From: Dolichospermum sp. UHCC 0259
GTDB taxonomy: Bacteria; Cyanobacteriota; Cyanobacteriia; Cyanobacteriales; Nostocaceae
Assembly: GCF_009711935.1 (NCBI RefSeq)
Contig: NZ_VIKX01000213.1
Coordinates: 1 to 64,000, forward strand
Direction of reading: 5' to 3'
Length of the DNA: 64,000 nucleotides
Position numbers and translations under genes: made by a program. Below are positions 20,220-29,655 of the stretch, one piece after another. The notes under the pieces are model-generated. The model was not told where the DNA came from, did not search any database, and saw only the letters and a list, made by a program, of their open reading frames with translations. Positions within the stretch are counted from its first letter, which is position 1, and every line of letters starts with the position of its first letter.

Positions 20220-21093
20220 CAAAGATACTCCCTTGTATAAAATCCAAATCTATTTTTTTACCATTTTTATTTTTGACATTATGGTTTTTCTGCGGTGGTA
20301 AAAGTTTTTCTCCTTTACATTCTTGTAATTCTAAAACTCTTCTCAACCCGATTTTTAGATATTCTTCTTGTAATTCAATACTGATAGATTTTCTACCTAA
20401 ACGTTTAGCTACAGCAGCAGTTGTAAAAGTTCCAGCGAAGGGATCAAGTATTAAACTTCCTTCATTAGTGCTTGCTAAAATGATTCTTTCTAGTAATGAC
20501 TCCGGTTTTTGTGAAGGATGATTTTCATATTCTTCCATGCGATATCTTACACGAGGAAAATACCAAGCATTACCGGGGACTTTTTCTGTATTGTAGGGAG
20601 TTGGAACTGATTTTCTATAATCAATTAATTTACGTTGTGCGCCTGTTTTTGCTTCAATTTTGATATCATCTCCATTAAAAATATAATTATTTTTATCTTT
20701 TACGCAATGAAGAATAGGTTCATACATTGAACCAAAGTATTTTGTGGCTTGTACCCCAGAACTATCATAGTGCCATATTATGCGACTAAGAATAGTTAGC
20801 TTTTTTCTCAAGTAAAGGTCAAAATAAGGCATTGCTTGGGTACTTGTCATGACATAAATTGTACCATTTGGTTTGAGAATGCGAATACACTCATCAAGCC
20901 ATTGATATGACCAATTTATATATTGTTCTTCCGATTCCCATTTATCATGGAAGTTACCAAATTTCTTACCTATGTTATAGGGAGGATCGATAAAAATTAA
21001 ATCTACTGATTCTGAATAAATATGATTTGATAAAATGCTGATAGCATCACCGTAAAAAATAGTATGTTGTTGATTTTCATAGCGTTCAATCAT
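20200..21093 (-). CDS. Adenine-specific DNA methyltransferase, YhdJ/M.EcoKII-like (predicted ATGCAT)
   Basis: The 297-residue enzyme has the catalytic DPPYN at 36-40 and the S-adenosylmethionine motif LDPFAGTFTT near 217-226, in the order catalytic then cofactor (beta class). Several long segments match what I recall of E. coli YhdJ (M.EcoKII), which methylates ATGCAT: WHYDSSGVQATKYFGSMYEP, KVPGNAWYFPRVRY and ENHPSQKPESLLERIILAS. It would protect the host from the overlapping endonuclease gene. ATGCAT is also the site of AvaIII and NsiI, so a cyanobacterial isoschizomer is plausible. The C-terminal 45 residues are Lys/Asn-rich and unlike YhdJ. Confidence 0.9.
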   Translation of the reverse strand: MIERYENQQHTIFYGDAISILSNHIYSESVDLIFIDPPYNIGKKFGNFHDKWESEEQYINWSYQWLDECIRILKPNGTIYVMTSTQAMPYFDLYLRKKLTILSRIIWHYDSSGVQATKYFGSMYEPILHCVKDKNNYIFNGDDIKIEAKTGAQRKLIDYRKSVPTPYNTEKVPGNAWYFPRVRYRMEEYENHPSQKPESLLERIILASTNEGSLILDPFAGTFTTAAVAKRLGRKSISIELQEEYLKIGLRRVLELQECKGEKLLPPQKNHNVKNKNGKKIDLDFIQGSIFDANTTA

Positions 21094-21289
21094 TATTTTT
21101 AAGGAGTAGACAAAATTTTGACTGAGTAGATAAGTAGTATGTATATAAATACTACACCTTTTTGAATCATCCTGTCTGTCAATTTTTCATGAGCGATACC
21201 TCTGGTAAGCTATCTCTTTCCTTTGATACACGAACGAGATCGCACTTCTTCCAATATTAACTAAGAGCAACCGCCGTACTGAGTTCCAC

Positions 21290-21325
21290 ACAATCGCACA
21301 TCTCCACCATAGTCTAACTAAGAGC
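21290..21325. repeat. Right copy of the 36-base direct repeat flanking the R-M genes
   Basis: It starts ACAATCGCAC and ends TAACTAAGAGC. A shorter related copy (GATCGCACTTCTTCC then TAACTAAGAGC) lies just before it at about 21239-21268. See the left copy at 19056-19091. Confidence 0.75.
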
Positions 21326-21332
21326 GATCGCA

Positions 21333-22394
21333 CTATTTTTTGATTATGTAAAATGTTTGATTATCTTTTATTTTAGGCTCAACGCTAACACCAATATTTG
21401 TTTTTTCTAAAACTGTAAGTTCTTGATATGATTCGTTCTTTAATTGAATTGTTAGAATAGGCTTTTTATAAAATTGCCCTTCTTTAGTTTCAACAATTAG
21501 CATATCTCCAACTTTTATCGTATAATTTTCAATTTCAAATGCTAATACTTTATTACCATAAGTATTAATCACATTTTCTATTTTTTGAAAAGTATGTCTG
21601 GATTCTTCTTTGATAACTTGTTCAAATAATGTCTGAAAAATAGCTTGACAATATTTCTCTAGAAATTGAATATAAGGTTCTAATGCAGAAATACCTAAAA
21701 TATCTAAAACTTCCGAACCGTGAGCGATTTGGTTTCTTCTTTCCACTAAGTCATTGATTTTATTATATAAATCATCCTTGCTTGTCTGAGAAATAGTATT
21801 TTTATCTAAACCAATTTCATTATTAAGGTCTTCATTTTTTGATAATTCATTGTTCAAATCTAAGGTTAAATATTTGAATAGCTCTACAATTTTATTATGT
21901 TTTAAATTACCTGATAAAAGAACAAATGCTTCTGTGTTAATTTGATAGTTGCTAGGATTAACGATACATTCATTTAGCTTCTTTAATACCTCCTCTTTTG
22001 TAAGATGCTGATATTTGGCAGTTTCCCTACTGGTAATAGTATTAATCAATTTTAAAGAAAGCTCAAAATGATTATCTCTAATTTTCTGATCTATTTTATT
22101 ATATTCAGGTACTACATTAGATAGGGAATCAAGATATTCTTTAATCCAGAGTTCTACATATTTTTCTAGCAGTCCATATAGTGAGATAATAGATGCTTTA
22201 TATTCAAATATTCGCTTATCGGTTCTAAAACCTCTGTAGTGACTATTTAGAGTATTAAGTAAATTTTTGATTTGCTCATTATCATTATTTTGAACATGAT
22301 AAGCAGCTACATCATTTACGTATTGAATATGTTTTAAATATTCTCTGATTTGATTAACTTCCTTTTTGAAGTTTTCCAATGATTGTATATTCAT
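21333..22394 (-). CDS. RiboL-PSP-HEPN / MAE_28990-type HEPN protein
   Basis: An all-helical HEPN domain protein of about 353 residues. The HEPN nuclease signature R-N-x3-H is present as RRNQIAHG (Arg224, His229 counted from an upstream TTG at 22406). The N-terminal helices carry YKASIISLYGLLEKYVELWI, the pattern of the MAE_28990 and RiboL-PSP groups. A beta-rich C-terminal extension (about 275-357) follows. HEPN proteins of this type are usually RNases in toxin-antitoxin or abortive-infection systems. It begins 15 bases after the DUF262 gene stop (or 3 with the TTG start) and is surely co-transcribed with it. Confidence 0.82.
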   Translation of the reverse strand: MNIQSLENFKKEVNQIREYLKHIQYVNDVAAYHVQNNDNEQIKNLLNTLNSHYRGFRTDKRIFEYKASIISLYGLLEKYVELWIKEYLDSLSNVVPEYNKIDQKIRDNHFELSLKLINTITSRETAKYQHLTKEEVLKKLNECIVNPSNYQINTEAFVLLSGNLKHNKIVELFKYLTLDLNNELSKNEDLNNEIGLDKNTISQTSKDDLYNKINDLVERRNQIAHGSEVLDILGISALEPYIQFLEKYCQAIFQTLFEQVIKEESRHTFQKIENVINTYGNKVLAFEIENYTIKVGDMLIVETKEGQFYKKPILTIQLKNESYQELTVLEKTNIGVSVEPKIKDNQTFYIIKK

Positions 22395-22409
22395 AATTTC
22401 TACCAATAA

Positions 22410-23600
22410 TTAAATATAGTTTTGTAGGAAATTATGAAAATAGTTGATGCGTGCTTCCACATCTTTTCTGTTATTGTATCTACCATCAAACATTAATCTA
22501 TTATTTTCTTCTTTGATGTTGAGTAATTCTGGATCTGAATATAAATTATTTTTAATAGCATTTTTATTTCTGAGTAGATTTTCCTTATAAGCAATATTAT
22601 TTGCAAATACCTGCATTATTGGATCATATATAATTTTTAATGGCTTTGTTCTCTCACGTTCTCCTTTTGGAGGTATGAAAGCTGAATCTCCTAATATAGA
22701 ATAAATCAACTGAATAGTTTCTTTGAAAAGATTTTCAAGATTTTCAATCGTTTCATCTGAATAATTATTTGCTTGTTTTAAGTATTCATCTAAAAATTTG
22801 TCCACAGGAGATTTTAAATTATCTATATGACGATAAGCAAAGAATCGCAAAACTAATTCTACATCTTCCATTTTGCGATAAGATTCACTTTTAAGTAATT
22901 TTTCTTCTCCTTCGCTTTCTAAAGGTAGTTTCCACATTTTACGGAAATAGTCATTTTGAGCAAGTTTTATACATACTTGGTTGAATTTACCATTGTGTAA
23001 GGCATTTCTCGTTTCTTGTGGAGTTAATTTATCTCCTCCACTATTCAATCTTTCAAAAACTATATGTTTTACATATTCAGCTTCTCTTTCATTTTTAGCT
23101 GTTTCTTGTAATAAGACAATAGATGATAAATAGCGTCTATCTATTCCTCTTCTAATTTGCCCAGGCAAATTTTGATAATTTCGCCCATTAAGTTCCTGCC
23201 AATATTCTAGACCTTCTAGGTTAAATTTTCCTTTATAAAAATCATATATAGCCGTTAGTCTTTGTTCTCCATCTATTACTTCATAAGTAGAATAATCTAT
23301 TTCATACAGAAATATAGGTGAAATTGGCACATTCATTATTAATGATTCTATTAAACGAGATTTCTGAGTATAATTCCATCTTTTCCTGCGCTGGTATTCA
23401 GGATTTAGGATATACCTTTTACTGTCAAGCATAGTTTCTATACTATCAATTGGATAACGAGCCTGTTCCGTGACAATTCTTATCTCTCCTTTATTGTACT
23501 TTTCGTTAATTTCATCGTCGGAATGAGAGACTGAATAAATATCCAAGCTATTTTTATCAATAAATGTTTCACCTGAAATTAAGTGACTATTTGTGATCAT
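22410..23600 (-). CDS. DUF262 (ParB/Srx-like) domain protein
   Basis: The 396-residue protein carries the DUF262 core: NPEYQRRKRW near 66-75, then SRLIESLIMNVPISPIFLYE and the active-site-like DGEQR at 110-114. DUF262 is the ParB-related nucleotide-hydrolysing domain of GmrS/GmrD and BrxU type restriction proteins. The DUF1524 HNH nuclease that normally accompanies it is missing: no HNH motif is visible in the C-terminal half. A HEPN protein gene follows instead. The pair sits beside an R-M system, so a split defence module with an RNase effector is the likely reading. The direct target is unknown. Confidence 0.88.
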   Translation of the reverse strand: MITNSHLISGETFIDKNSLDIYSVSHSDDEINEKYNKGEIRIVTEQARYPIDSIETMLDSKRYILNPEYQRRKRWNYTQKSRLIESLIMNVPISPIFLYEIDYSTYEVIDGEQRLTAIYDFYKGKFNLEGLEYWQELNGRNYQNLPGQIRRGIDRRYLSSIVLLQETAKNEREAEYVKHIVFERLNSGGDKLTPQETRNALHNGKFNQVCIKLAQNDYFRKMWKLPLESEGEEKLLKSESYRKMEDVELVLRFFAYRHIDNLKSPVDKFLDEYLKQANNYSDETIENLENLFKETIQLIYSILGDSAFIPPKGERERTKPLKIIYDPIMQVFANNIAYKENLLRNKNAIKNNLYSDPELLNIKEENNRLMFDGRYNNRKDVEARINYFHNFLQNYI

Positions 23601-23718
23601 ATTTATTCTTCCTTATACTTTGCACTAATTAAATTTAGAACTTGAGAATTATATAATTTTAGATTTTTCTGTAACCCAGTATATCATATCCATTCACAAG
23701 TGCCTGCTTACTGAAGCA

Positions 23719-23943
23719 TTATTCTTCACTTTCAATTAATTTTTTACCATTACTAAGACGCTGCAAAAACTCAGGAAAATTCATCAAATCATCAACAGAT
23801 TCTGATGGTGGCATTTCTGCCCAATTTGCCTCAGCATTCAACTTATCCACATAAATGTAGAATGCCTCTTGGTCATCTCGATGAGATAAAACATAAGCAC
23901 GTAATTCCTTTGTACTCATACTTTGGAAGTTAGGTTGACTCAT
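23719..23943 (-). CDS. DUF6887-like small protein
   Basis: The 74-residue product begins MSQPNFQSMSTKELRAYVLS and continues HRDDQEAFYIYVDKLNAE, a pattern I associate with cyanobacterial DUF6887 proteins. These are usually encoded directly after a DUF6888 gene, and that is so here: this ATG overlaps the upstream gene's stop as ATGA. A longer reading from 23958 is possible, but the overlap favours 23943. Pairs like this resemble toxin-antitoxin modules by size and spacing, but no activity is known to me. Confidence 0.75.
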   Translation of the reverse strand: MSQPNFQSMSTKELRAYVLSHRDDQEAFYIYVDKLNAEANWAEMPPSESVDDLMNFPEFLQRLSNGKKLIESEE

Positions 23944-24116
23944 ACCACATACCTCCATTTACCATTAGGATATATTTCTATCATATTCTCTTCACCCGCG
24001 AGGATAAACACATTACCTGTACGTTTATCAACTCGAACCAAGTTTATGGGTAAATATAGTTTAGTTAACCAACAACACAGAATAAATAACTGCGTTTTTT
24101 GCTCAGATGTAGGAAT
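23940..24116 (-). CDS. DUF6888-like small protein, short and with an uncertain start
   Basis: Reading the minus strand into the DUF6887-like gene gives about 58 residues with clear family character: LFILCCWLTKLYLPINLVRV, then DKRTGNVFILAGEENMIEI and YPNGKWRYVV. It ends TGA at 23942-23940, overlapping the next ATG by four bases. No ATG, GTG or TTG lies between the upstream in-frame stop and the conserved region. An ATT at 24116-24114 is the only usual rare start candidate, so translation may begin there or the 5' end may be decayed. It is easy to miss because of its length. Confidence 0.6.
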   Translation of the reverse strand: MPTSEQKTQLFILCCWLTKLYLPINLVRVDKRTGNVFILAGEENMIEIYPNGKWRYVV

Positions 24117-24205
24117 GACCCGTACTTCTCAATAAAACTCATTATAACGAATATATCACTCCTTCTCTTCTTTGTGCCTTTGCTCCTTAGCGTCTTTGCG
24201 CGAAA

Positions 24206-24241
24206 TAAAAAAACGGCAGAGAACCGAAATTCTCCACCGTT
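24206..24241 (-). terminator. Rho-independent terminator of clpC
   Basis: On the minus strand AACGGTGGAGAA pairs with TTCTCTGCCGTT (a TG/TG mismatch inside), followed by a run of seven T. It lies 24 bases beyond the clpC stop. An adjacent copy of the GCGTCTTTGCGCGA-type dispersed repeat is at about 24160-24205. Confidence 0.85.
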
Positions 24242-24264
24242 CAATTAACAATTAAAAATCCTAA

Positions 24265-26736
24265 CTAAGACTCAACACCTTGGGGTAACAACTCCCGTGT
24301 TTGTTGAGAACTAACTTGAACAATACCATTTTCATCAACGTCAACAATAGCAGTATCGCCATCTTTGATGCGTCCAGACAGAATTTCTTCCGCCAAACTA
24401 TCTTCCAATAAGCGCATAATTGCCCGACGTAATGGCCTTGCACCGTAGCTAGGACTGTAACCCTCAGTGATCAAGCGATCCTTGAAGCGGTCTGTGACTT
24501 CTAAGACAATGCCTTTTTCCGTCAAGCGACCAAAGACTTCCTTGAGCATGATTTCGGCAATTTGGGTAACTTCCAGCTTATTCAATTGACGGAAGACGAT
24601 AATTTCATCTAACCGGTTCAGGAACTCAGGACGGAAGTATTGCTTCAGTTCCTCATTCACCAAAGAACGAATGCGGTTGTATTGAGATTCGTTAGCATCT
24701 TCAGCAAAATCGAAACCAATACCGCTACCGCCTTTTTCAATCACCTTAGAACCAATGTTGGAAGTCAAAATCAGCAAAGTGTTCTTAAAGTCCACCGTGC
24801 GACCTTTCGCGTCAGTTAAACGCCCATCTTCCAAAATTTGCAGGAGCATATTGAATACATCGGGGTGCGCTTTTTCGATTTCGTCGAATAGCACCACAGT
24901 GTAAGGACGACGACGGACAGCTTCTGTTAACTGACCACCTTCGTTGTAACCGACATAACCAGGAGGTGAACCGATCAATTTACTGACGGTGTGACGCTCC
25001 ATGTATTCGGACATATCTAAGCGAATCATGGCTTCTTCTGAACCGAAGAAGTAGGAAGCCAAGGATTTCGCCAATTCAGTTTTACCTACCCCAGTTGGAC
25101 CGGAGAAAACAAAACTAGCGATCGGCCGATTCGGATTTTTCAACCCGACACGAGCGCGACGGATGGCTCTGGAAACAGCTTTCACAGCGTCTTCTTGACC
25201 GATGAGGCGCTGATGTAAGGTGTCCTCCATGTGCAGCAACTTCTCGGACTCAGATTCGGTGAGTTTGTTCACCGGTACGCCTGTCCAGGAAGCGACAATG
25301 TGAGCAATGTCTTCTTCTGTAACTACAGGTTCAACACCGTCACCACTAGCGCCGTTACTCTTGGTTTGAGCAATGGTGCGGATTTCGGCTTTGATTTCCA
25401 TTTCCCGATCGCGCAATTCTCCCGCCCGATCAAAGTCCTGGGAACGGACTGCATCATCTTTTTCTTTTAAGATTTGCCGTAGTTCCTTGTCTAACTCCTT
25501 GGCTGCTGGGGGCAGTTGGGAGTTAATCAGGCGCACCCGTGAACCCGCTTCATCCATTAAGTCAATGGCTTTATCTGGCAAAAAGCGATCGCTAATATAA
25601 CGATCAGACAATTTCGCCGCCGCTACCAATGCTTCATCGGATATCTTCAGCTTGTGGTGTGCTTCGTAGCGATCGCGCAAACCATATAAAATTTCTATTG
25701 TTTCATCAACAGAAGGTTCACCCACCATCACAGGCTGGAAGCGTCTTTCCAACGCTGCATCCCGTTCAATGTGTTTACGGTACTCATCCAAAGTAGTCGC
25801 ACCGATACATTGCAACTCACCCCGCGCCAAAGCTGGCTTGAGGATGTTCGCCGCATCAATCGCCCCTTCAGCAGCACCCGCACCAATTAAGGTGTGAACT
25901 TCGTCAATTACCAGGATGACATTACCCGCCGAGCGGATTTCATCCATAATTTTTTTGAGACGTTCTTCAAATTCACCGCGATATTTAGTTCCCGCTACGA
26001 GCAAACCAATATCGAGTGTCACCACACGCTTATCTTCCAAGATATCAGGGATATCCTTACTGGCGATACGTGAAGCTAAACCTTCAGCAATGGCGGTTTT
26101 ACCAACACCAGGTTCACCAATCAACACGGGATTGTTTTTAGTCCGGCGACCCAAAATTTGAATAACTCGCTCGATTTCCTTGGCGCGTCCCACCACAGGA
26201 TCAAGCTTGTTATCTATAGCCATTTGGGTCAGATTCGATCCAAACTCATCGAGAGTTGGGGTTTTAGTGCGACCAGAGGGGCCACCCGGCGTAACTTCCG
26301 CCGTTTCTCCCAACATCCGAATCACTTGGGTTCTCACCTTGGTCAAATCTACACCGAGGTTTTCTAGCACCCTGGCTGCGACACCTTCCCCTTCGCGGAT
26401 CAGTCCCAACAGCAGATGCTCGGTACCAATGTAGTTATGCCCCAATTGGCGTGCTTCTTCCAAGGATAGTTCTAAAACCCGCTTTGCTCGTGGCGTAAAC
26501 GGAATTTCTACGGCGACAAAGCCAGAACCCCGTCCTATGATTTTTTCAACTTCAATGCGAGCATCTTTGAGATTAACTCCCATTGATTTCAGCACCTTGG
26601 CGGCTACTCCCGTGCCTTCACCAATCAAACCCAAGAGGATTTGTTCAGTTCCGACAAAGTTGTGACCTAAACGGCGGGCCTCTTCTTGGGCCAGCATGAT
26701 TACCTTAATGGCTTTTTCTGTGAAGCGTTCAAACAT
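24265..26736 (-). CDS. clpC: ATP-dependent Clp protease ATP-binding subunit ClpC
   Basis: An AAA+ unfoldase that feeds substrates to ClpP/ClpR proteases; in cyanobacteria it is essential. Two N-terminal Clp repeats open the protein ([20 protein letters not shown], then [20 protein letters not shown]). The first nucleotide-binding domain has [13 protein letters not shown] and [19 protein letters not shown]/coiled middle domain follows, and the second domain has [13 protein letters not shown]. The ATG at 26736 is chosen because MFERF is the universal start of the family. The longer reading from 26784 adds 16 residues without family similarity. Length from this start is 823 residues, normal for ClpC. 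Confidence 0.97.
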   Translation of the reverse strand: MFERFTEKAIKVIMLAQEEARRLGHNFVGTEQILLGLIGEGTGVAAKVLKSMGVNLKDARIEVEKIIGRGSGFVAVEIPFTPRAKRVLELSLEEARQLGHNYIGTEHLLLGLIREGEGVAARVLENLGVDLTKVRTQVIRMLGETAEVTPGGPSGRTKTPTLDEFGSNLTQMAIDNKLDPVVGRAKEIERVIQILGRRTKNNPVLIGEPGVGKTAIAEGLASRIASKDIPDILEDKRVVTLDIGLLVAGTKYRGEFEERLKKIMDEIRSAGNVILVIDEVHTLIGAGAAEGAIDAANILKPALARGELQCIGATTLDEYRKHIERDAALERRFQPVMVGEPSVDETIEILYGLRDRYEAHHKLKISDEALVAAAKLSDRYISDRFLPDKAIDLMDEAGSRVRLINSQLPPAAKELDKELRQILKEKDDAVRSQDFDRAGELRDREMEIKAEIRTIAQTKSNGASGDGVEPVVTEEDIAHIVASWTGVPVNKLTESESEKLLHMEDTLHQRLIGQEDAVKAVSRAIRRARVGLKNPNRPIASFVFSGPTGVGKTELAKSLASYFFGSEEAMIRLDMSEYMERHTVSKLIGSPPGYVGYNEGGQLTEAVRRRPYTVVLFDEIEKAHPDVFNMLLQILEDGRLTDAKGRTVDFKNTLLILTSNIGSKVIEKGGSGIGFDFAEDANESQYNRIRSLVNEELKQYFRPEFLNRLDEIIVFRQLNKLEVTQIAEIMLKEVFGRLTEKGIVLEVTDRFKDRLITEGYSPSYGARPLRRAIMRLLEDSLAEEILSGRIKDGDTAIVDVDENGIVQVSSQQTRELLPQGVES

Positions 26737-26829
26737 GGCATTTTTCCCATCACCTGCGTCGTGCCGGTATGCTGATTTTAGCACAGGCTAAAATTTTGGA
26801 TATCTATATCAACAATAGTAGATATCCAA

Positions 26830-26991
26830 TTACGATGACACAGGTTGATCGGTTAATGAGTAGCTATTAATTAATTTTTCTGGAGTTTGTGTACTGAGGA
26901 GAGTGATATTACCAGCATTTTGGGGACTAAATCCAAACAATAGACCATTGATGTTGCGATTTTTGTTAGTAGTCCCAAATAAACCTAGATA
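26830..26991 (-). pseudogene. Remnant C-terminal fragment of an unidentified gene
   Basis: The minus strand reads 53 codons without a start codon, from just after an in-frame TGA at 26994-26992 to a TAA at 26832-26830. The translation looks like real protein: LGLFGTTNKNRNINGLLFGF, then SPQNAGNITLLSTQTPEKLI and SYSLTDQP. The composition resembles the tail of a secreted beta-rich protein. Upstream sequence does not continue it in any frame that I could follow. I treat it as a decayed gene end; family unknown. Confidence 0.4.
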
Positions 26992-27274
26992 TCATGAAGT
27001 GTGTGGCAATGTCAAATTAATCAACCTAATTATAATTTTTTTATATAGATAAAACTTTTAATATAAAATATTTTGATGTAAGATCAGGACAAAAAATCTA
27101 TTTTATCTTCATAAATGTGGTTAACAGTGGTCGGATTGTTAAAATTTTTGCCTTTATTTGCAGAAGCGAGAATTAAATAAAGTAATTGTATTTAAACTTG
27201 GTTGTTCATAACAATTGTTCATTTAACAAGCAAGTATTTAGCTATCAGCAGCATTATGCACTTGACACATCATA

Positions 27275-27405
27275 AGCCCCCTCCTTGCTTGCGGTGAACC
27301 AGCGCTGTAGGCGGGTTTCCCACCGTAGGCGACTGGTGAACCCGAAGGGGGAGGGGGTTGGGGGTGGGTTTCTTGTATTTAGTCAGCCAAGGAACGACTA
27401 CATTC
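27275..27405. repeat. Composite GC-rich dispersed repeat
   Basis: A CCCCCTCCTTGCTTGCGG start and GGGGGTGGGTTTCTTGTATTT end match the repeat at 51163-51225, including the following TCAGCCAAG. Here an extra palindromic insert of roughly 50 bases interrupts the middle: GGTGAACCAGCGC, then GGCGGGTTTCCCACC and GTAGGCGACTGGTGAACC. The rest of the region 26992-27274 is AT-rich with no feature seen. Confidence 0.7.
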
Positions 27406-27430
27406 CGACTGCTGAATCCTAATAGCCCTT

Positions 27431-29428
27431 TTAGACGTTAATCAACGCTCTGATGTTGCTAACCTCATAATCAAGATCAGCAAATTGTTTTTTATAACCT
27501 GCCAATATCTTTCTTAATTCTTCAGGAATATCATCATCTTCATTCTTGAGAATATAACCGTATTTAATGGCAGTGAGAACATTGACCATATAGATCAGAT
27601 TAGTAGATTCTAGGACATTAGGAGCGATCGCTGGATCATCCTCACTCCCAAAACTACCACCGCGTAACGCCAACGAATTATAGAAAATTTCTCCACCCTC
27701 ATCAGCTTGAGCATCATTCACCCAAGAATGCCAAAAAGTAAGGTGGAAAATCACATAACGACACAACTCTTTTAAATTCTCGATATCTGTAGCACTGGGT
27801 TGGTCAGAAGTAGTAATTGCACGAGTTGCCTTAACAGTACCATTAACCGTTGTTCTCGGTATCTCAGGATGATCAAGCTCATTATGATCATACCAATCAT
27901 AGTCACCATCATCGCTTACCGCCAACGGTTGATAAGCCACACTATGCTCCACTATATCATCCGATAAACGGTGAATTTCCGCCCACTCCTTAATAATATC
28001 CTCCTGATAATCTTGAAAAAAACTATCAATATATTCAGTTAAAACCTGCCAGTAAAGATTAGCAATCTTCGCAAAAGTATGACCCTCAAAAAGTGGCTGA
28101 CGAGGTTTCCAACCTTTCCAATCATAACTCGCCATTCTTTCCTTACAGACTTGTACCACAGAACCAGGAGTTAACGGTCCATTAGTAGTAACTAAACCCA
28201 CAGTTGGCGATACCAAAACCTCATCAGCCCGTTGATTAATATTAACCAAACTTTTCACATGAGGAAATAACATCAAACGCACAGGATTTTTGCGTAAATT
28301 GCGGAAAGCAGCAATTGTATACTGTTCCATTTGTAAATGAGCCTTAATATAATGCTCAATCATTTCCGCCGCAAAGAAACTATTAGTACGAAAAATCCGT
28401 TTCGCTTGTAACCATTTTTCCCCATCATTAGGAGTATAGGTAACAGCATCTTTTAGAGGAGAATGGGGAGCTAAAGAATCAGGATAACGACTTTGCACCG
28501 TAATTGCAGTCACCACCAACTTATTTTCTTTCAGTTCCAAAAAGGCTTCCACATTATTCAGATCGTGGTCATTATCCTTTTCATAATTATCCCAATTGAA
28601 TCCAGTCTTAAACAAATTGGGGTTTTGTTTATTCCGTTTCAGCAAACAGGGATTCATCCCATTAATTACCCGCAGCACAAAATATTCATCACTTCTGGTA
28701 TAACCAGGATTTTTGCGATCTAATTTAATCGTCAAATTTGGAGGATAAGCCGCTTGAATTTCTGGTAAAGTTGGCTGATCAGGATGAAGAGTATTAGTGA
28801 TAACGTGCTTGGCTTTAATAGGAACTAAACCACTAGCAGCATCATAACCTAGAAGAGTCCGACCAACAGAATAATCGTCTGGTGTTCCCTCTAATTCACT
28901 AAAAAACAGTCGTGCAAAGTGGCTACCTGGTTTATAAAGCCAGTAAGGAACAGTGCAAGTACCGAAATCATAATTTTTCTGAGTGACATTATCACCACCT
29001 TTGATAGTATAAACAATGCGATAGGTAGCAACTGGCTGATTATCACTATCAAAACGGATACGACTCTCTAACAATCTTAATTCTAAATCAGGTTGATCTA
29101 TAAAACCGGCCTTACCTGGATCATAGTAAATTGTAAACTGCCCATTATAATCAGTTGCACCGCGACCTAAATAGTCTCCAGGTGTACCAATATCTCTGTC
29201 CCACAATTCTAATTGGATATTGTGTACAGGCTTATTGGTATCACTAAAAACTAATTTACCAGTGGCTTTGTGTAATTGCTCAAGAGGTTTATCAAATTCC
29301 TGTTCACGAATTTGAATAATACCTTTTTGAGCCTTCTTTATAGCTTTATTTTTTCCTAAATCGCTGTCAGCTACTTTAATTCCGAGAACTTGCTTAAGTT
29401 CATCAAGAATGGTTTTCAGTTTGGACAT
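27431..29428 (-). CDS. Lipoxygenase family protein
   Basis: Lipoxygenases insert O2 into polyunsaturated fatty acids to give hydroperoxides. The 665-residue protein keeps the iron-site signature. Counted from an upstream TTG, His370 and His375 lie in EHYIKAH (H-x4-H) and NPVRLMLFPH follows. His578 and Asn582 lie in WHSWVN (H-x3-N), and the C-terminal residue is Val (ALINV), where Ile is usual. The N-terminal 180 residues include a dioxygenase-like beta domain (GKLVFSDTNKPVHNIQLELW, then GATDYNGQF) in place of a PLAT domain, which is unusual. The ATG at 29428 is chosen because AGGAG lies just upstream. A P450 gene precedes it on the same strand. Confidence 0.85.
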   Translation of the reverse strand: MSKLKTILDELKQVLGIKVADSDLGKNKAIKKAQKGIIQIREQEFDKPLEQLHKATGKLVFSDTNKPVHNIQLELWDRDIGTPGDYLGRGATDYNGQFTIYYDPGKAGFIDQPDLELRLLESRIRFDSDNQPVATYRIVYTIKGGDNVTQKNYDFGTCTVPYWLYKPGSHFARLFFSELEGTPDDYSVGRTLLGYDAASGLVPIKAKHVITNTLHPDQPTLPEIQAAYPPNLTIKLDRKNPGYTRSDEYFVLRVINGMNPCLLKRNKQNPNLFKTGFNWDNYEKDNDHDLNNVEAFLELKENKLVVTAITVQSRYPDSLAPHSPLKDAVTYTPNDGEKWLQAKRIFRTNSFFAAEMIEHYIKAHLQMEQYTIAAFRNLRKNPVRLMLFPHVKSLVNINQRADEVLVSPTVGLVTTNGPLTPGSVVQVCKERMASYDWKGWKPRQPLFEGHTFAKIANLYWQVLTEYIDSFFQDYQEDIIKEWAEIHRLSDDIVEHSVAYQPLAVSDDGDYDWYDHNELDHPEIPRTTVNGTVKATRAITTSDQPSATDIENLKELCRYVIFHLTFWHSWVNDAQADEGGEIFYNSLALRGGSFGSEDDPAIAPNVLESTNLIYMVNVLTAIKYGYILKNEDDDIPEELRKILAGYKKQFADLDYEVSNIRALINV

Positions 29429-29520
29429 AATAACTCCTGAGAATAGTGATAAATTTTGCAAAAGCCGTAAATAAATCTGTTCAGAGGGAACAGGGAACGG
29501 GCAACGGGGAAGGGAAAAAA

Positions 29521-29540
29521 CTCATGTTTCTAAACATGAG
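29521..29540. repeat. Hairpin between P450 and lipoxygenase genes
   Basis: CTCATGTTT-CT-AAACATGAG is a perfect nine-pair inverted repeat with a two-base loop, in the leader of the lipoxygenase gene. It has no T-run in the gene's direction. It could stabilise or attenuate a transcript. Confidence 0.55.
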
Positions 29541-29655
29541 ATTGAAATAATGACAGTGTTTTTTCGTGCTACGCATCTTTTTTTTTAACTGAGATTTAAA
29601 CCCAGCAAATAAAGTTTCTTATCTGTTCCCTGTTCCCTTTTTTTGTAAGGTTTGA

